Positions 26,154 through 34,907 of a stretch of 64,000 nucleotides of DNA are shown here, piece by piece. How positions within the stretch are numbered: the first letter of the stretch is position 1; each line of letters begins with the position of its first letter. A program made the translations under genes and the position numbers. Origin of the DNA: a bacterium (lineage in GTDB: Bacteria; Electryoneota; RPQS01); assembly GCA_023382385.1 (NCBI GenBank), contig JAHDVH010000002.1:510219-574218 (forward strand), given 5' to 3'. The notes under the pieces are model-generated. The model saw only the letters and a list, made by a program, of their open reading frames with translations. It was not told where the DNA came from and ran no database searches.

Positions 26154-27611
26154 TTACTTCAGCAACAGCATCTTCTGCGTAGAGCTGAAGGAACCGCTGC
26201 GCAACACGTAGAAGTAGATACCCGTCGGCAGACCGGCGGCGTCAAACTGCACAGTGTGCGAACCAGCTTCCACGCGGCCATTCACGAGCGTCGCAACGGT
26301 TGCGCCGAGGGCATTGGAAATGCTCAAGGTCACCTGCGCGGCTTCGGGCACGTCAAACTGAATGCTCGTGCTCGGGTTGAACGGATTCGGATAGTTCTGA
26401 TGGAGCGCGTATTCCGTGATGAGCGCGCTGTTGTTCAGACCCGCTTCGACCGTGCGCGTACCGTGACTGCGGCGGATCCCGTTGAGGTCTTCGGTGAACA
26501 GCTCGTAGCTGTAGGTGACTCCGGCAATCACGTCGCGATCGGTCCACGAATAGTTCGTGCGCGTCTCGCTGACTCCGGCACCGGCAATCTCAGCAACCTG
26601 CGAACCGTTGCGGAAGATTTCGAAGTGGTCGTTGCCGTTTTCAGTGGCGGTTGCCCACGCGAGCTGAATCGCGCCGTTGGTCGCACCGGCCGTGAAGCTC
26701 AACATCTCGACGGCGAGCTGACGCTCGAAGAAGACGCAGAAACAACCGTCTTCTTCGGCTTCAAAGATGGCGTGCCAGTAGCCGCCCGGAGCCTGACATT
26801 CGAGGCCCGTGGAGTCATAGCTTGCCACCCATGTCAAACCGGCGGGCATCAAAGCGCCCGGGCAATGATCCAGGACGAAGACCGGCTGTCCGTCCAGCGG
26901 GCAGCACCAGTAGACTTCGATGGGCGTGCCGCAATACTCGAGACAGAACGTGGAACCGATTTCCACCCACGTTGGCGGCATCGGCGGGCAGGGCTGCGTA
27001 ACTTCGCAATCCGGAGGAATGACCAGCACGCCCTGGTTGGTGGTGCCGTCCACGAAGTTCTGATTGATGTTATCCACGACTTCGTTCAGATCGCTGACGC
27101 TCTTTCCCGGAGGCAGAGCACCCAAGTTACCGCCTAAAACGGCATTCGCCATCGTGAGAATTTCGGCTACGGTGTAACCAGTGAACGGTCCGGCGCCGAC
27201 TTCCAACCAGCTGAAGTCACCAAAGCCCGGAACACCAGCAAGCCCAAAACCCACACTGATTGACAGCGCGGTGACCTGGCCCGCAAACACACCTGCACTC
27301 GTGGAAGAGGGATCAGTATAGTTCTGCGTCAGGACGCCCGGCGTGCTGCCTGCCGGCAAGAAGGTGCGGACAGCGTTTGCACTGGTGAAGTGAATAGTGA
27401 AGCCGCCGCCAATCGTCAGGCCTGCCGGAAATACTGATGGAAACCAGGCGTCGCGAATACAGCCGGGATTGCCGCCATTGCAATTGTTTCCCCAGCCGCC
27501 TTGAGTCTGAGTCCGGTATTCACCGGGATCAATGGTGCAATCGCCGGGCTGTGCGCCCGCAACCGCAGCGAGCAAAAAGATTCCGCAAAAAAGTGTCAGG
27601 AGTTTCTTCAT
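26154..27611 (-). CDS. T9SS-sorted exported protein with RTQTQGGWG domain
   Basis: The product is 485 residues with a signal peptide (MKKLLTLFCGIFLLAAVAGA). Residues 30-200 form a conserved domain of unknown role with RTQTQGGWG, NPGCIRDAWF, a VRTFLPAG segment and TSAGVFAGQVTAL. A cysteine-rich insert follows (200-290), then an Fn3-like domain (IQLAWATATENGNDHFEIFR) and a type A sorting domain (LHQNYPNPFNPSTSIQFDV, end KMLLLK). A paralogue lies at 61363-62565. The domain is common in exported proteins of FCB and neighbouring phyla; I know of no assigned activity. It is monocistronic with a strong promoter, and GGGGAG is its ribosome site. Confidence 0.82.
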   Translation of the reverse strand: MKKLLTLFCGIFLLAAVAGAQPGDCTIDPGEYRTQTQGGWGNNCNGGNPGCIRDAWFPSVFPAGLTIGGGFTIHFTSANAVRTFLPAGSTPGVLTQNYTDPSSTSAGVFAGQVTALSISVGFGLAGVPGFGDFSWLEVGAGPFTGYTVAEILTMANAVLGGNLGALPPGKSVSDLNEVVDNINQNFVDGTTNQGVLVIPPDCEVTQPCPPMPPTWVEIGSTFCLEYCGTPIEVYWCCPLDGQPVFVLDHCPGALMPAGLTWVASYDSTGLECQAPGGYWHAIFEAEEDGCFCVFFERQLAVEMLSFTAGATNGAIQLAWATATENGNDHFEIFRNGSQVAEIAGAGVSETRTNYSWTDRDVIAGVTYSYELFTEDLNGIRRSHGTRTVEAGLNNSALITEYALHQNYPNPFNPSTSIQFDVPEAAQVTLSISNALGATVATLVNGRVEAGSHTVQFDAAGLPTGIYFYVLRSGSFSSTQKMLLLK

Positions 27612-27682
27612 GTGTTCGTGCTCCCCAAGAGAGTTTTTTATCCAGAATTAGATGTGAATTGTCATATTTTCGTGCGCTGAGC

Positions 27683-27711
27683 AATATACGACACGTTCAG
27701 GCGCAAGTCAA
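27683..27711 (-). promoter_or_regulatory. Promoter of the 27611 gene
   Basis: On the minus strand this is TTGACT, 17 bases, TATATT, about 72 bp before the ATG. Confidence 0.75.
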
Positions 27712-27743
27712 CTCTCTATGTTACTATTTCATTATAACTTAAA

Positions 27744-27863
27744 GGGTCAGTTCTTTTCGTAAATTGAAACAGGATTTCGGCTTAGGTTGCCAATCAGCAA
27801 CCTTTCAGGTGTTCAGACTTGAGAGATGATATATCTATGCCTCTTGACTAATTCAACTGACCC
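27744..27863. repeat. Inverted repeat flanking an AT-rich spacer
   Basis: GGGTCAGTT (27744-27752) and AACTGACCC (27855-27863) are 9-bp inverted ends around about 100 bp that also hold an AGGTTGC/GCAACCT hairpin. No target-site duplication is clear, so a small mobile repeat is only a possibility. No gene is seen between 27612 and 27923. Confidence 0.3.
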
Positions 27864-27870
27864 AAATGGC

Positions 27871-27895
27871 GACGGCCCTCACAAAGAGGGCCGTC
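27871..27895 (-). terminator. Terminator of the 27924 gene
   Basis: The perfect 10-bp arms GACGGCCCTC and GAGGGCCGTC enclose an ACAAA loop. The T-run on the minus strand is poor (GCCATTTGG). Confidence 0.65.
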
Positions 27896-27923
27896 TGAGA
27901 GCGATAATGAAAGTTGGTGAAGT

Positions 27924-30900
27924 CTACTTGTTCGGAGCGGCTTGCTCAACAATTTCGTTGGTCATCAGGAACGCTGGATTCTCGAGTATCGCGCCTTGCA
28001 CGGCAGCATCCTTGGGCTGCAGGACGGCCAATTCAACCTCGTCCTGCGATGCAAGGTCGCTGGCCACCGCAAGCACGGCCTCTGCGGTCACGGCAAAGAA
28101 CATCTGTGCGGCAGGTTCATTGATGCATCCGGAGCAGTCGAAGAAGTTCGCGCCCACCGTGGCAATCAGATTGGCGGGATTCACGATGTTGTTCTGATCG
28201 ATTGAACGATACACGTAATATGTGTTGGCGTTCTGAACGGCGGACCAGCGCAGCTCGGCGGAGTCGGTAGTCGGCTCGATGCGAATGGTCAAGCTTTCGG
28301 GCGCAACCACCACCGGAGGCGGGCAGGGAACACCAGTCATATTGAGCGCATAGTTTCCGCAGTTCGTGCCGAAGCCGTGTATGAGAATCTGATAGTTGGT
28401 ATTCGCTTCGGCAATGAAACTCGCGGTGCTTTGCAGGGTGTAGTTTCCGCCGCAATAGTTATCGTCATTGCAGACAATCAGCGGGGCGATGTTCGGACAG
28501 GTTCCGCCGTAGATACCGAGGCCGGTGTCATAGCCCGAACCGCAGAGCGACACGGTGACGTTCTGACAGGAGGTCGAGTAGTAGTTATACACGACTTCGC
28601 GCGACGTCGAACCGACACACGGCAGATAGTTGTTCACCATACAACAGGTATTACCGAAATCGCTGAAGGGCAGCGAGGGAATTTGAAGTGCGGTGTTGCA
28701 GACATCGCCCGCGGGCGCGCCCTGCTGAGCGCCGCCGGAGAAATACACCATGAACTGTCCTTCACTCGTGCCGTAACCGCAGACAATGATGTAATAGGTG
28801 CGGTTGGCTTCGGCATTGAACAGCACGGAGCTTTTCAGGCCGTTATTGCCGCAGGCGTCATCGTTCCAGGCCACCACAGTAGAACCCGGGCAGGGCCCTC
28901 CGGTGCGCACTTCAAGTCCGGTATCATAGAGCGTCAGATTGTTATCGCAGGTGTGAACCTGAATCGTCTGGCAGACCGGCGACGTATACTGGAAGAAGAC
29001 TTCCTTGGAACTGGGACCGACGATGGTCGCAAAGTCGTCGCGAGCCGGGCGTGTGTCGCCCGAATAGTTGGCCGGAAGACTGGGGACGATAATCGGTGAC
29101 GAACAGTCGTCGTTGTAGACTTCCAATTCGAGCGAGGACATTCCCTGCGCGCCGTTGTAGCCGTCCATGTGGATATAGTAGGTCGCGTTGGCCGAAGCGT
29201 TGAAGACAACCGTGCTGGCCAAGGCATCGCTGCCGCAGAAATAGTCGTCGTTGCAGCCCGCGCTGAACGAACCCGGACAGGCTCCGCCGTAGCGCACTTC
29301 GAGAATCGTGTCGAAATTGATGAAGCAGGTCTTGGCACGCATGGCCTGATTGTAGGGCGACACCCAATACCAGTGCACATCCTGCCCGTCATTGGGTTGA
29401 CAAGTGGGATTCACGTCGTCGTTGCCGCAGTAGTTCGCGCCGTAGGTGAAATACGGGACTTCGGTGATTTGATAGCCCGGACACTGCGCGTTGCCCTGCG
29501 CACCCGCTGCAACGCCGGTGACGTTCAGCACGAAGTTGCCCCACGCCGTGGCGTAGCCTTCGAGCACGATGACGTATTGCACGCCGCCCTGCGCGTTGAA
29601 CGTGACCTGGCTTTGCGTGCCGCAGAAGTCGTCGTTACAGCCGGCGGTCGTAAACCACTGATTGCAGTTGCCCTGAAAGACAAACAGCTCGGTGTCGAAA
29701 TTTGAACCGCACGTCGAAACCGTGACCTGATGGTCGCAAGGCAGTGTCAAGGTGTAGATGACTTCCGGCGAGTTGTTTGGGTAGTTGCAGGCGACTGTGT
29801 TGAAGTTGTTCGAAGCGAACAGCGTGCTTCCCGAAGCGGAAAACGGCAACGTGGTGATGTGCGTGAAGCCGGGTTGACCGCAGGAATCATTGGGCGGACC
29901 TTGCGGCTGCCAATAGCCGGCGAAGTTTGCGCCGCTGTTGTTGGGATCAAGCCAATCGCGCAGGCGGCCGCTCTGAGTTCCGTCACCTTCCCATGCGACA
30001 GAGAGCTTGCCGTATTTGGCGATATTGTTGGTGTTGGGATCGCAATCCCAATTTCCGCCGTGCAGCGGACCGACCACGAAGCCGCCGGAGTTAATCATCG
30101 GCGAGCCGGACGACCCCGGTTCCATTTGTCCATTGTCGAGAATCGTCTGCCAATGGGTGTTCGGCCCCTGACCGTTCCAATCGGTGCTGGTCGCTGGGTG
30201 ATAGTCTTCATGCGCCTTCTTCACGTCGGCGCGCGGGTGATGAATTCCATAGGAGCTTGAGGCCGCAATGTCTGGACGATACCAGCCCATGTAGGCGGGA
30301 ATATACGGGGTGTTAGGCCGTGGTCGCGATAACCGCAGCAGAGCATGGTCCGTCGGCGCGTGCGACATCAGCAGCGTCGCATTGCTAATGACGAACGACG
30401 TGTTTCCGTCTGTGTTCGGTGAGCAGTTGGGGCTTTCGTAGTTGAAGAAGAAGAGCCAGTTATTCTGGTTACCGTTCAGGCAGTGGTTGGCAGTCAGAAA
30501 GAGCGGATCGCCGTTCTGCAATGTGTTGTTCAGCATCGTTCCTGAACAACTTCCGCCCATCGGATCGATGATCATGGCGACGGCGCGCTTTTCTTCCTGC
30601 ATATAGGCGAAGCAGTTGACGTTGATGTGGCAGGCCATCGCGTCTCCGAAGTTATCCAGCGCATCACGGTCGCGGGCTTCGCGGTCGTAGAAGTGGCGGT
30701 AGCCATGCAGCACACGCATGACGGACAGTTCGCCGATGTCCTGCTGGTCGGCGGGAACGAAATACTCAAGCGTGACGGCTTCACCGGAAGTTATCGGCGT
30801 AACGTTGGTACCATCCCAATTGTCAATGTAGGTATAGGGGCCGAAGACCATCGAGCGGTCGTCGTTATACAAGTACAATTCGCAGGGTTTGACGATGCGC

Positions 30901-31268
30901 CACTGGTCGTAGATCAGCCAGAGGTCTGTGGCATTAGGCGACACGATACGCAGCCGCCAGATGCGCGAGCCGTCGGGCAGGATTTCCCACGTGCCTGAAT
31001 TATTCAGGTTGAAACTGACTTCCTGCGGGCGGGCGACCTGTGCGGGCGGGACAAGCTCCTGCTCAAGGGCGAGTTCGTAGTTAACTTCATCTTCCAGCAG
31101 GAAGCTGCGATTGTCCAGCGCGGGCAGCGTCACTGTGGCAGGCGCGGACACGGCGAACTGCGAGCTGGGCGGTAGCGGCGCCGAAACGGATTGGAATTGG
31201 GCCAAGGCGGCCGAGTTGCAGCACCATAGAAGCACAAGCACACATAGCAACACATTCGTTCTGTACAT
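27924..31268 (-). CDS. Exported trypsin-like serine protease with repeat tail
   Basis: The product is 1114 residues with a signal peptide (MYRTNVLLCVLVLLWCCNSAALA). After a propeptide-like beta region (40-200) comes an S1 serine protease domain with the full triad: His262 in TANHC, Asp307 in APTDHALL, Ser387 in GSSGSP, with the order and spacing of lysyl-endopeptidase-like enzymes. Four prepeptidase-C-like domains follow (about 460-930), each with a CNDDxC or WNDDAC loop, then an Fn3-like domain (APESLTIRI) and an unusual helical tail without a sorting domain. It probably acts outside the cell or at the surface and may process other exported proteins. The leader has a terminator-like hairpin. 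Confidence 0.85.
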   Translation of the reverse strand: MYRTNVLLCVLVLLWCCNSAALAQFQSVSAPLPPSSQFAVSAPATVTLPALDNRSFLLEDEVNYELALEQELVPPAQVARPQEVSFNLNNSGTWEILPDGSRIWRLRIVSPNATDLWLIYDQWRIVKPCELYLYNDDRSMVFGPYTYIDNWDGTNVTPITSGEAVTLEYFVPADQQDIGELSVMRVLHGYRHFYDREARDRDALDNFGDAMACHINVNCFAYMQEEKRAVAMIIDPMGGSCSGTMLNNTLQNGDPLFLTANHCLNGNQNNWLFFFNYESPNCSPNTDGNTSFVISNATLLMSHAPTDHALLRLSRPRPNTPYIPAYMGWYRPDIAASSSYGIHHPRADVKKAHEDYHPATSTDWNGQGPNTHWQTILDNGQMEPGSSGSPMINSGGFVVGPLHGGNWDCDPNTNNIAKYGKLSVAWEGDGTQSGRLRDWLDPNNSGANFAGYWQPQGPPNDSCGQPGFTHITTLPFSASGSTLFASNNFNTVACNYPNNSPEVIYTLTLPCDHQVTVSTCGSNFDTELFVFQGNCNQWFTTAGCNDDFCGTQSQVTFNAQGGVQYVIVLEGYATAWGNFVLNVTGVAAGAQGNAQCPGYQITEVPYFTYGANYCGNDDVNPTCQPNDGQDVHWYWVSPYNQAMRAKTCFINFDTILEVRYGGACPGSFSAGCNDDYFCGSDALASTVVFNASANATYYIHMDGYNGAQGMSSLELEVYNDDCSSPIIVPSLPANYSGDTRPARDDFATIVGPSSKEVFFQYTSPVCQTIQVHTCDNNLTLYDTGLEVRTGGPCPGSTVVAWNDDACGNNGLKSSVLFNAEANRTYYIIVCGYGTSEGQFMVYFSGGAQQGAPAGDVCNTALQIPSLPFSDFGNTCCMVNNYLPCVGSTSREVVYNYYSTSCQNVTVSLCGSGYDTGLGIYGGTCPNIAPLIVCNDDNYCGGNYTLQSTASFIAEANTNYQILIHGFGTNCGNYALNMTGVPCPPPVVVAPESLTIRIEPTTDSAELRWSAVQNANTYYVYRSIDQNNIVNPANLIATVGANFFDCSGCINEPAAQMFFAVTAEAVLAVASDLASQDEVELAVLQPKDAAVQGAILENPAFLMTNEIVEQAAPNK

Positions 31269-31300
31269 ATCTGCTCCCTCTTTCCAAGTGGACGAACAAA

Positions 31301-31326
31301 CGCGTCGCCTGCAAAGAAACGACGCG
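31301..31326 (-). promoter_or_regulatory. Terminator-like hairpin in the protease leader
   Basis: The arms CGCGTCG (31301-31307) and CGACGCG (31320-31326) are followed on the minus strand by TTTGTTCG. They lie between the promoter and the start codon at 31268, the same arrangement as at 25924-25950. Confidence 0.45.
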
Positions 31327-31355
31327 CCAACAGTGAGAACAACCGAAACATCATC

Positions 31356-31384
31356 ATATTAGGATATTAAATTCCACAACACAA
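31356..31384 (-). promoter_or_regulatory. Promoter of the protease gene
   Basis: On the minus strand this is TTGTGT, 17 bases, TAATAT. The leader would be about 80 bases. Confidence 0.55.
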
Positions 31385-31467
31385 GCGTTGAACAACCCGA
31401 ATAAAAATAACAGGCCAGAAAGCCTCCTCATTAACCTCTTGAAATTCATACTTTGGAGTCCCACCTC

Positions 31468-32139
31468 ATGATCCTGCAATCCCGATCCCACCCCATCTCC
31501 CTCTTAAGCAGTCCAGAGCCTGCTGCACAACTCGACGAAATTAACGGACTGATTAATCCACCATTGGTTCCGTTATCAGCCGAAGATATTCACGTGCGCC
31601 GCTGCCGCTTAGCAGGAGATGCGATCGACAGCCACTTCGGCTGCTTTCGCACAGGCGATTTAGCGCGTCTGCTTGCGCTCACACACGGCGCACCGGCTTT
31701 AATTGGCCATAACCGTTACTCGACGGCAGTCGCACGGTTTTTTGGCGGCACGCTTGAATCTCATTTGAATCACCGCTACATCGTGCCGAATTTTTATTGG
31801 CCGAAAGCGCACAGCGGAGCCGAAGATTTCCGTGTGCTGTTGGACTGCGGGATTATCACGGAAGCATCGATAGCATTCACGTTTGAAAAACCTGCCTGTT
31901 CGGTCTGTGGCCACGACATTCGCGACTGCGAACACGACCCGGGCGTGCAATACGGCAAGCGGCTTTGCCATTACTGGTATGACGGAGTGGACCGCGTGCT
32001 GGAAGGGAGCTTTGTCTATCGCGGGAGCGAACCGGGAACGGGGATACTGGCGGAGATGAAGAACGTCAGGCGCGGCGTGAAGCAGAAGCGGATGACGATG
32101 CGATTTCGCGGGAGGGTGTATGAAGTGATGGTATCGTGA
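31468..32139 (+). CDS. Probable phage head-maturation protease
   Basis: The product is 223 residues. The segment DCGIITEASIAFTFEKPACS followed by VCGHDIRDCEH and then VDRVLEGSFVYRGSEPGTG resembles prohead proteases in which a CxxC...CxH insert precedes the Ser-containing strand; IGHNRY near residues 79-84 could give the catalytic histidine. Such enzymes cut the scaffold and capsid N-terminus during head assembly. I chose the ATG at 31468 because GGAG lies 9 bases upstream; a TTG five codons earlier would bury that site. It stands alone between two minus-strand exported genes, 8 kb after the portal. No promoter is evident. The call fits the missing member of the head set, but the family match is from memory of the pattern. 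Confidence 0.55.
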   Translation: MILQSRSHPISLLSSPEPAAQLDEINGLINPPLVPLSAEDIHVRRCRLAGDAIDSHFGCFRTGDLARLLALTHGAPALIGHNRYSTAVARFFGGTLESHLNHRYIVPNFYWPKAHSGAEDFRVLLDCGIITEASIAFTFEKPACSVCGHDIRDCEHDPGVQYGKRLCHYWYDGVDRVLEGSFVYRGSEPGTGILAEMKNVRRGVKQKRMTMRFRGRVYEVMVS

Positions 32140-32144
32140 ATAAA

Positions 32145-32166
32145 GGGCCGGTCTGTTGACCGGCCC
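32145..32166. terminator. Bidirectional terminator
   Basis: The perfect 9-bp arms GGGCCGGTC and GACCGGCCC enclose a TGTT loop, 5 bp after the plus-strand protease gene. On the minus strand it ends the 32191 gene with TTTATT. Confidence 0.8.
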
Positions 32167-32190
32167 GCTGCAATAGGAAGTCAGTTATGC

Positions 32191-34332
32191 CTATTCAACG
32201 CACTCGCAGTGATCCACAAACAGGTAACGGAAGAACCGCGACACATCCCCAAGCACGAGATACTCCTGGCAGACGCTTTCGGCTGGACAGGTTGTGTGAA
32301 GCGTGCACAGGTTGTGAAACGGTGCTTTAAAGCAGCGTTCGCTATTGGGCAGATCGCAGCCGACCCCTCCTGCACCTTGACAAACACAGTTTTCTCCAGA
32401 TTGCACGCAAGCTGAGGCTGCACACTCTGGCGAGGGATCAAAGGGCGGGGAAGGAGGCGGACAGTCGGGAACTCGGCCATTGCCATAGTCTTTGTTCTTG
32501 GGTTCGCACCTCCAGCCCTTGCGGTCTTTGCAGCCGGAGCCACCGGCGACTCCCGCAAGGACACAATAGGAAGGATTAAGCGGCTGGTGCGCAATCAAAG
32601 GCGCAAGCGAGGCATATGTGCCAAGTGTGGAGACGCGGGCAAAGTCAATAATGTGCGGGACACCTCCGATATTCATCTTCATCCCGTCGAGCGACAAGAC
32701 ATTGCGCGATCCGTCAGCGAACAAGTCGAGACGGTCATCCCAGCGCACCGTCACAGAGGAGAAGTCAGGCGCGATGGCACCTGTGAACTCTCCGACAAAA
32801 TAGGCGATCTGCAGGAAACTGTCCGGCGACGCGGTCATCATGATACTATCCACGCGAATTGGATATTGTCCGAGCGTATCATCAGGTGGATAGAGCAGCG
32901 ATCCCACGTAGTCTTGAATGTGATTATGCCGGTTAAGCGGTGCATTTGCAATGACACGAAAGAAGCCCACGTCGCCGGTGGTATCAAACGGCAAGGTAAC
33001 GGAGTTGGAAGTAGTAAAAGCAATGCTTTGCCAGACGCCGTTTAAGTCAGGGGTATGCTCGAGAGTGTAAGACTCAGCGAGGGGACCTGGATCCCAACGG
33101 AAGATGAGGCTGTCCGGCTCTGCGGGAGGGGGCGATTGTGCCGCCTTGCGCGACTGGATGGTGAGATTACCGAAGCCAAAACCGATTGGCGGGTGTTCAA
33201 TCAGTTGATACACTTCCAAGTCCAGGACCCACGGGCCCACCGTGGACGAGCCGGAGTCACTGCCAACCGCGATGAAATACTCCCCCGGGTCCAGAACTAT
33301 TGAGGAGAAGAGTCGGGGATCATCGCCAATGTGTCCGGAAGAGGCCGCTTGCAGGAAGAATGCCTGACTGTTGCGAACCACTTGCAGACCTACCGCGGAG
33401 TTGAGGCCGCCTTGATAGGCACATGTCCCAGGATCGTCGTTGGAGCGAACAACCGCCGTAATCCGCGAAGGAAAAGCAAGATGAAAGGAGAAGACGTCCA
33501 GTTCATTCGGGTCTTCGATTGTGCCCCGAATACATGCCACATTGCCTACTAATGGCAAGGGATTCGCAGAGAAATGCGCGTTGTTCGGTTCTGTTTCCTG
33601 ATTAGGGCACACGCAGGGAATGCAGGGATTTGCTGCGCAGTTCAGAGTCGCGCTCCACGCGCCGCCTAACTGCGTGCAGTTGAATTCTGTGATGTCTGCG
33701 CAGTCAATGCCGAGCTCCCCGTAACAACAACGACCAAGCGCAGCGCAGGGGCTGTTTGGCATGCCGGGTGTACAGAAGCGAAAACGGCCTGTTGGCGAGA
33801 AGGGAAAGGTGGATTCGTGCCAAGCGGAAGGGTTGCTGGTCCACGGCTGAAACTGATCGCACTTTTCAAGAGAGTTGCCGAGGTTCGCACCCGACAAGTC
33901 AGGGAAGTTATCTGTCAGAGACCCGTCTATAAGCAGGGAAGCAGGGAGATTTCCGTCATACAGCGCGAGGTTGTCCCCATTATTGTTGAGCGTCCAAGCA
34001 GCATCAATTTCCGCGCAGATGATGCTTGGAATGCCTGGCGTAGCAGTTTTGCTTATGACGAGATAGCCGTGCGCGCTGATAATTGTGCCGGGGGGTATCT
34101 GGATGGCTCCTTCCGTAGACGGCGGCGGCCAGACGTTACCGTCGGTTAAAACCCAATTGCCAATGGGAATCGGAAAGGGCGTCGTATTGAAGAGTTCCAC
34201 CCATTCGATGTCTGTAGTGGCCGTATCATCGTACATGATCTCGTTGATCAGAACGGACCCGGGCTGTGCCATAGCAACCATAACAGTTTGGCATAGTGCG
34301 AATGCCAGGCAAATATTGGTTCCCTTTTTCAT
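32191..34332 (-). CDS. Exported lamin-tail domain protein
   Basis: The product is 713 residues with a signal peptide (MKKGTNICLAFALCQTVMVAMA). Residues 26-150 form a lamin-tail domain (VLINEIMYDDTATTDIEWVE, GNWVLTD, NNNGDNLALYDG). A RCCYGELGIDC cysteine segment follows near 205-245, then a prepeptidase-C domain (PNQETEPNNAHFSANPL), an Fn3-like domain (PDSLIFRWDPGPLAESYTLE), a less clear region, and a cysteine-rich C-terminus (about 16 Cys in the last 110 residues). There is no sorting domain. Lamin-tail domains occur in exported nucleases and surface proteins, but no catalytic domain is seen. Promoter and terminator are its own. Confidence 0.78.
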   Translation of the reverse strand: MKKGTNICLAFALCQTVMVAMAQPGSVLINEIMYDDTATTDIEWVELFNTTPFPIPIGNWVLTDGNVWPPPSTEGAIQIPPGTIISAHGYLVISKTATPGIPSIICAEIDAAWTLNNNGDNLALYDGNLPASLLIDGSLTDNFPDLSGANLGNSLEKCDQFQPWTSNPSAWHESTFPFSPTGRFRFCTPGMPNSPCAALGRCCYGELGIDCADITEFNCTQLGGAWSATLNCAANPCIPCVCPNQETEPNNAHFSANPLPLVGNVACIRGTIEDPNELDVFSFHLAFPSRITAVVRSNDDPGTCAYQGGLNSAVGLQVVRNSQAFFLQAASSGHIGDDPRLFSSIVLDPGEYFIAVGSDSGSSTVGPWVLDLEVYQLIEHPPIGFGFGNLTIQSRKAAQSPPPAEPDSLIFRWDPGPLAESYTLEHTPDLNGVWQSIAFTTSNSVTLPFDTTGDVGFFRVIANAPLNRHNHIQDYVGSLLYPPDDTLGQYPIRVDSIMMTASPDSFLQIAYFVGEFTGAIAPDFSSVTVRWDDRLDLFADGSRNVLSLDGMKMNIGGVPHIIDFARVSTLGTYASLAPLIAHQPLNPSYCVLAGVAGGSGCKDRKGWRCEPKNKDYGNGRVPDCPPPSPPFDPSPECAASACVQSGENCVCQGAGGVGCDLPNSERCFKAPFHNLCTLHTTCPAESVCQEYLVLGDVSRFFRYLFVDHCECVE

Positions 34333-34399
34333 TTGCCAGCCTTATCTGTGTTATACAGAAATCATCGACTTTGCTGCAAGATTCTTGGCCTTTGCAAAG

Positions 34400-34428
34400 A
34401 ATCTATCCGAATGCTCAAGGATTGTCAA
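34400..34428 (-). promoter_or_regulatory. Promoter of the 34332 gene
   Basis: On the minus strand this is TTGACA, 17 bases, TAGATT. An 8-bp hairpin (AGATTCTT/AAGAATCT) begins at the -10 and continues into the leader. The rest of 34333-34586 shows nothing else. Confidence 0.7.
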
Positions 34429-34586
34429 TGAATTTCCATGGCGACAGAAAAAATTGGGATAGCAGTGACCTCTGTAACTGGTTGATATTGCGATGTGACC
34501 ACGGCGATACAAGACGAACTAAACGAAAAGAGAGGCGTGACCGATAAAAAGACAAGTCTGTCTACAATACGAAATGCGGCCGAGGG

Positions 34587-34907
34587 TCACTTCTTCCATC
34601 CGAACCTTTTGAAATCGACTTTGTCGTTTTTCGAGAATTCGACGCCTTCCTGTTCGAGGAGTTTGCGCTGAATTTTTGCGGCGAGCGGATTACTGCGAAT
34701 CGAGATGTAACCCTGTGCATTGATGACTCGATGCCAGGGGACACTCTCGACGTCGTCTTCGCTGAGCGCGTGCAGGGCATAGCCGACCATGCGGGCGTGG
34801 CGCTCGAGTCCGGCAATCCGCGCAATTTGTCCGTAGCTTGCGACTTTGCCGCGCGGCACGCGCTTGACAACGGCATAGATACGTTTGTAGAGCGACTCAG
34901 ACGTCAT
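34587..34907 (-). CDS. Alkyltransferase-like protein (ATL)
   Basis: The product is 106 residues with the DNA-binding fold of O6-alkylguanine transferases: a helix-turn-helix (GKVASYGQIARIAGLERHAR, residues 20-39) and the active-site loop in which PCHRV is replaced by PWHRVI (58-63). With Trp in place of the acceptor Cys it cannot remove alkyl groups itself; ATL proteins bind O6-alkylguanine and hand the lesion to nucleotide excision repair. The length is normal. Its start overlaps the end of the upstream gene by 11 bp, suggesting coupled translation. Confidence 0.88.
   Translation of the reverse strand: MTSESLYKRIYAVVKRVPRGKVASYGQIARIAGLERHARMVGYALHALSEDDVESVPWHRVINAQGYISIRSNPLAAKIQRKLLEQEGVEFSKNDKVDFKRFGWKK

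Noticed and set aside
26148-27137. Plus-strand open frame of over 300 codons opposite the RTQTQGGWG protein
   Set aside because: It is antisense to a clear exported protein with signal peptide and sorting domain; its own sequence has no family features.
27744-27863. Small mobile element (MITE)
   Set aside because: The 9-bp inverted ends are suggestive, but no target duplication or second copy was seen; kept only as a low-confidence repeat.
7166-31268. CRISPR or tandem DNA repeat from recurring motifs in the exported genes
   Set aside because: The recurrence is protein-level homology between beta domains, without regular direct repeats and spacers.
34587-34907. Active O6-alkylguanine alkyltransferase
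   Set aside because: The acceptor cysteine of PCHRV is tryptophan here, so it is an ATL protein.
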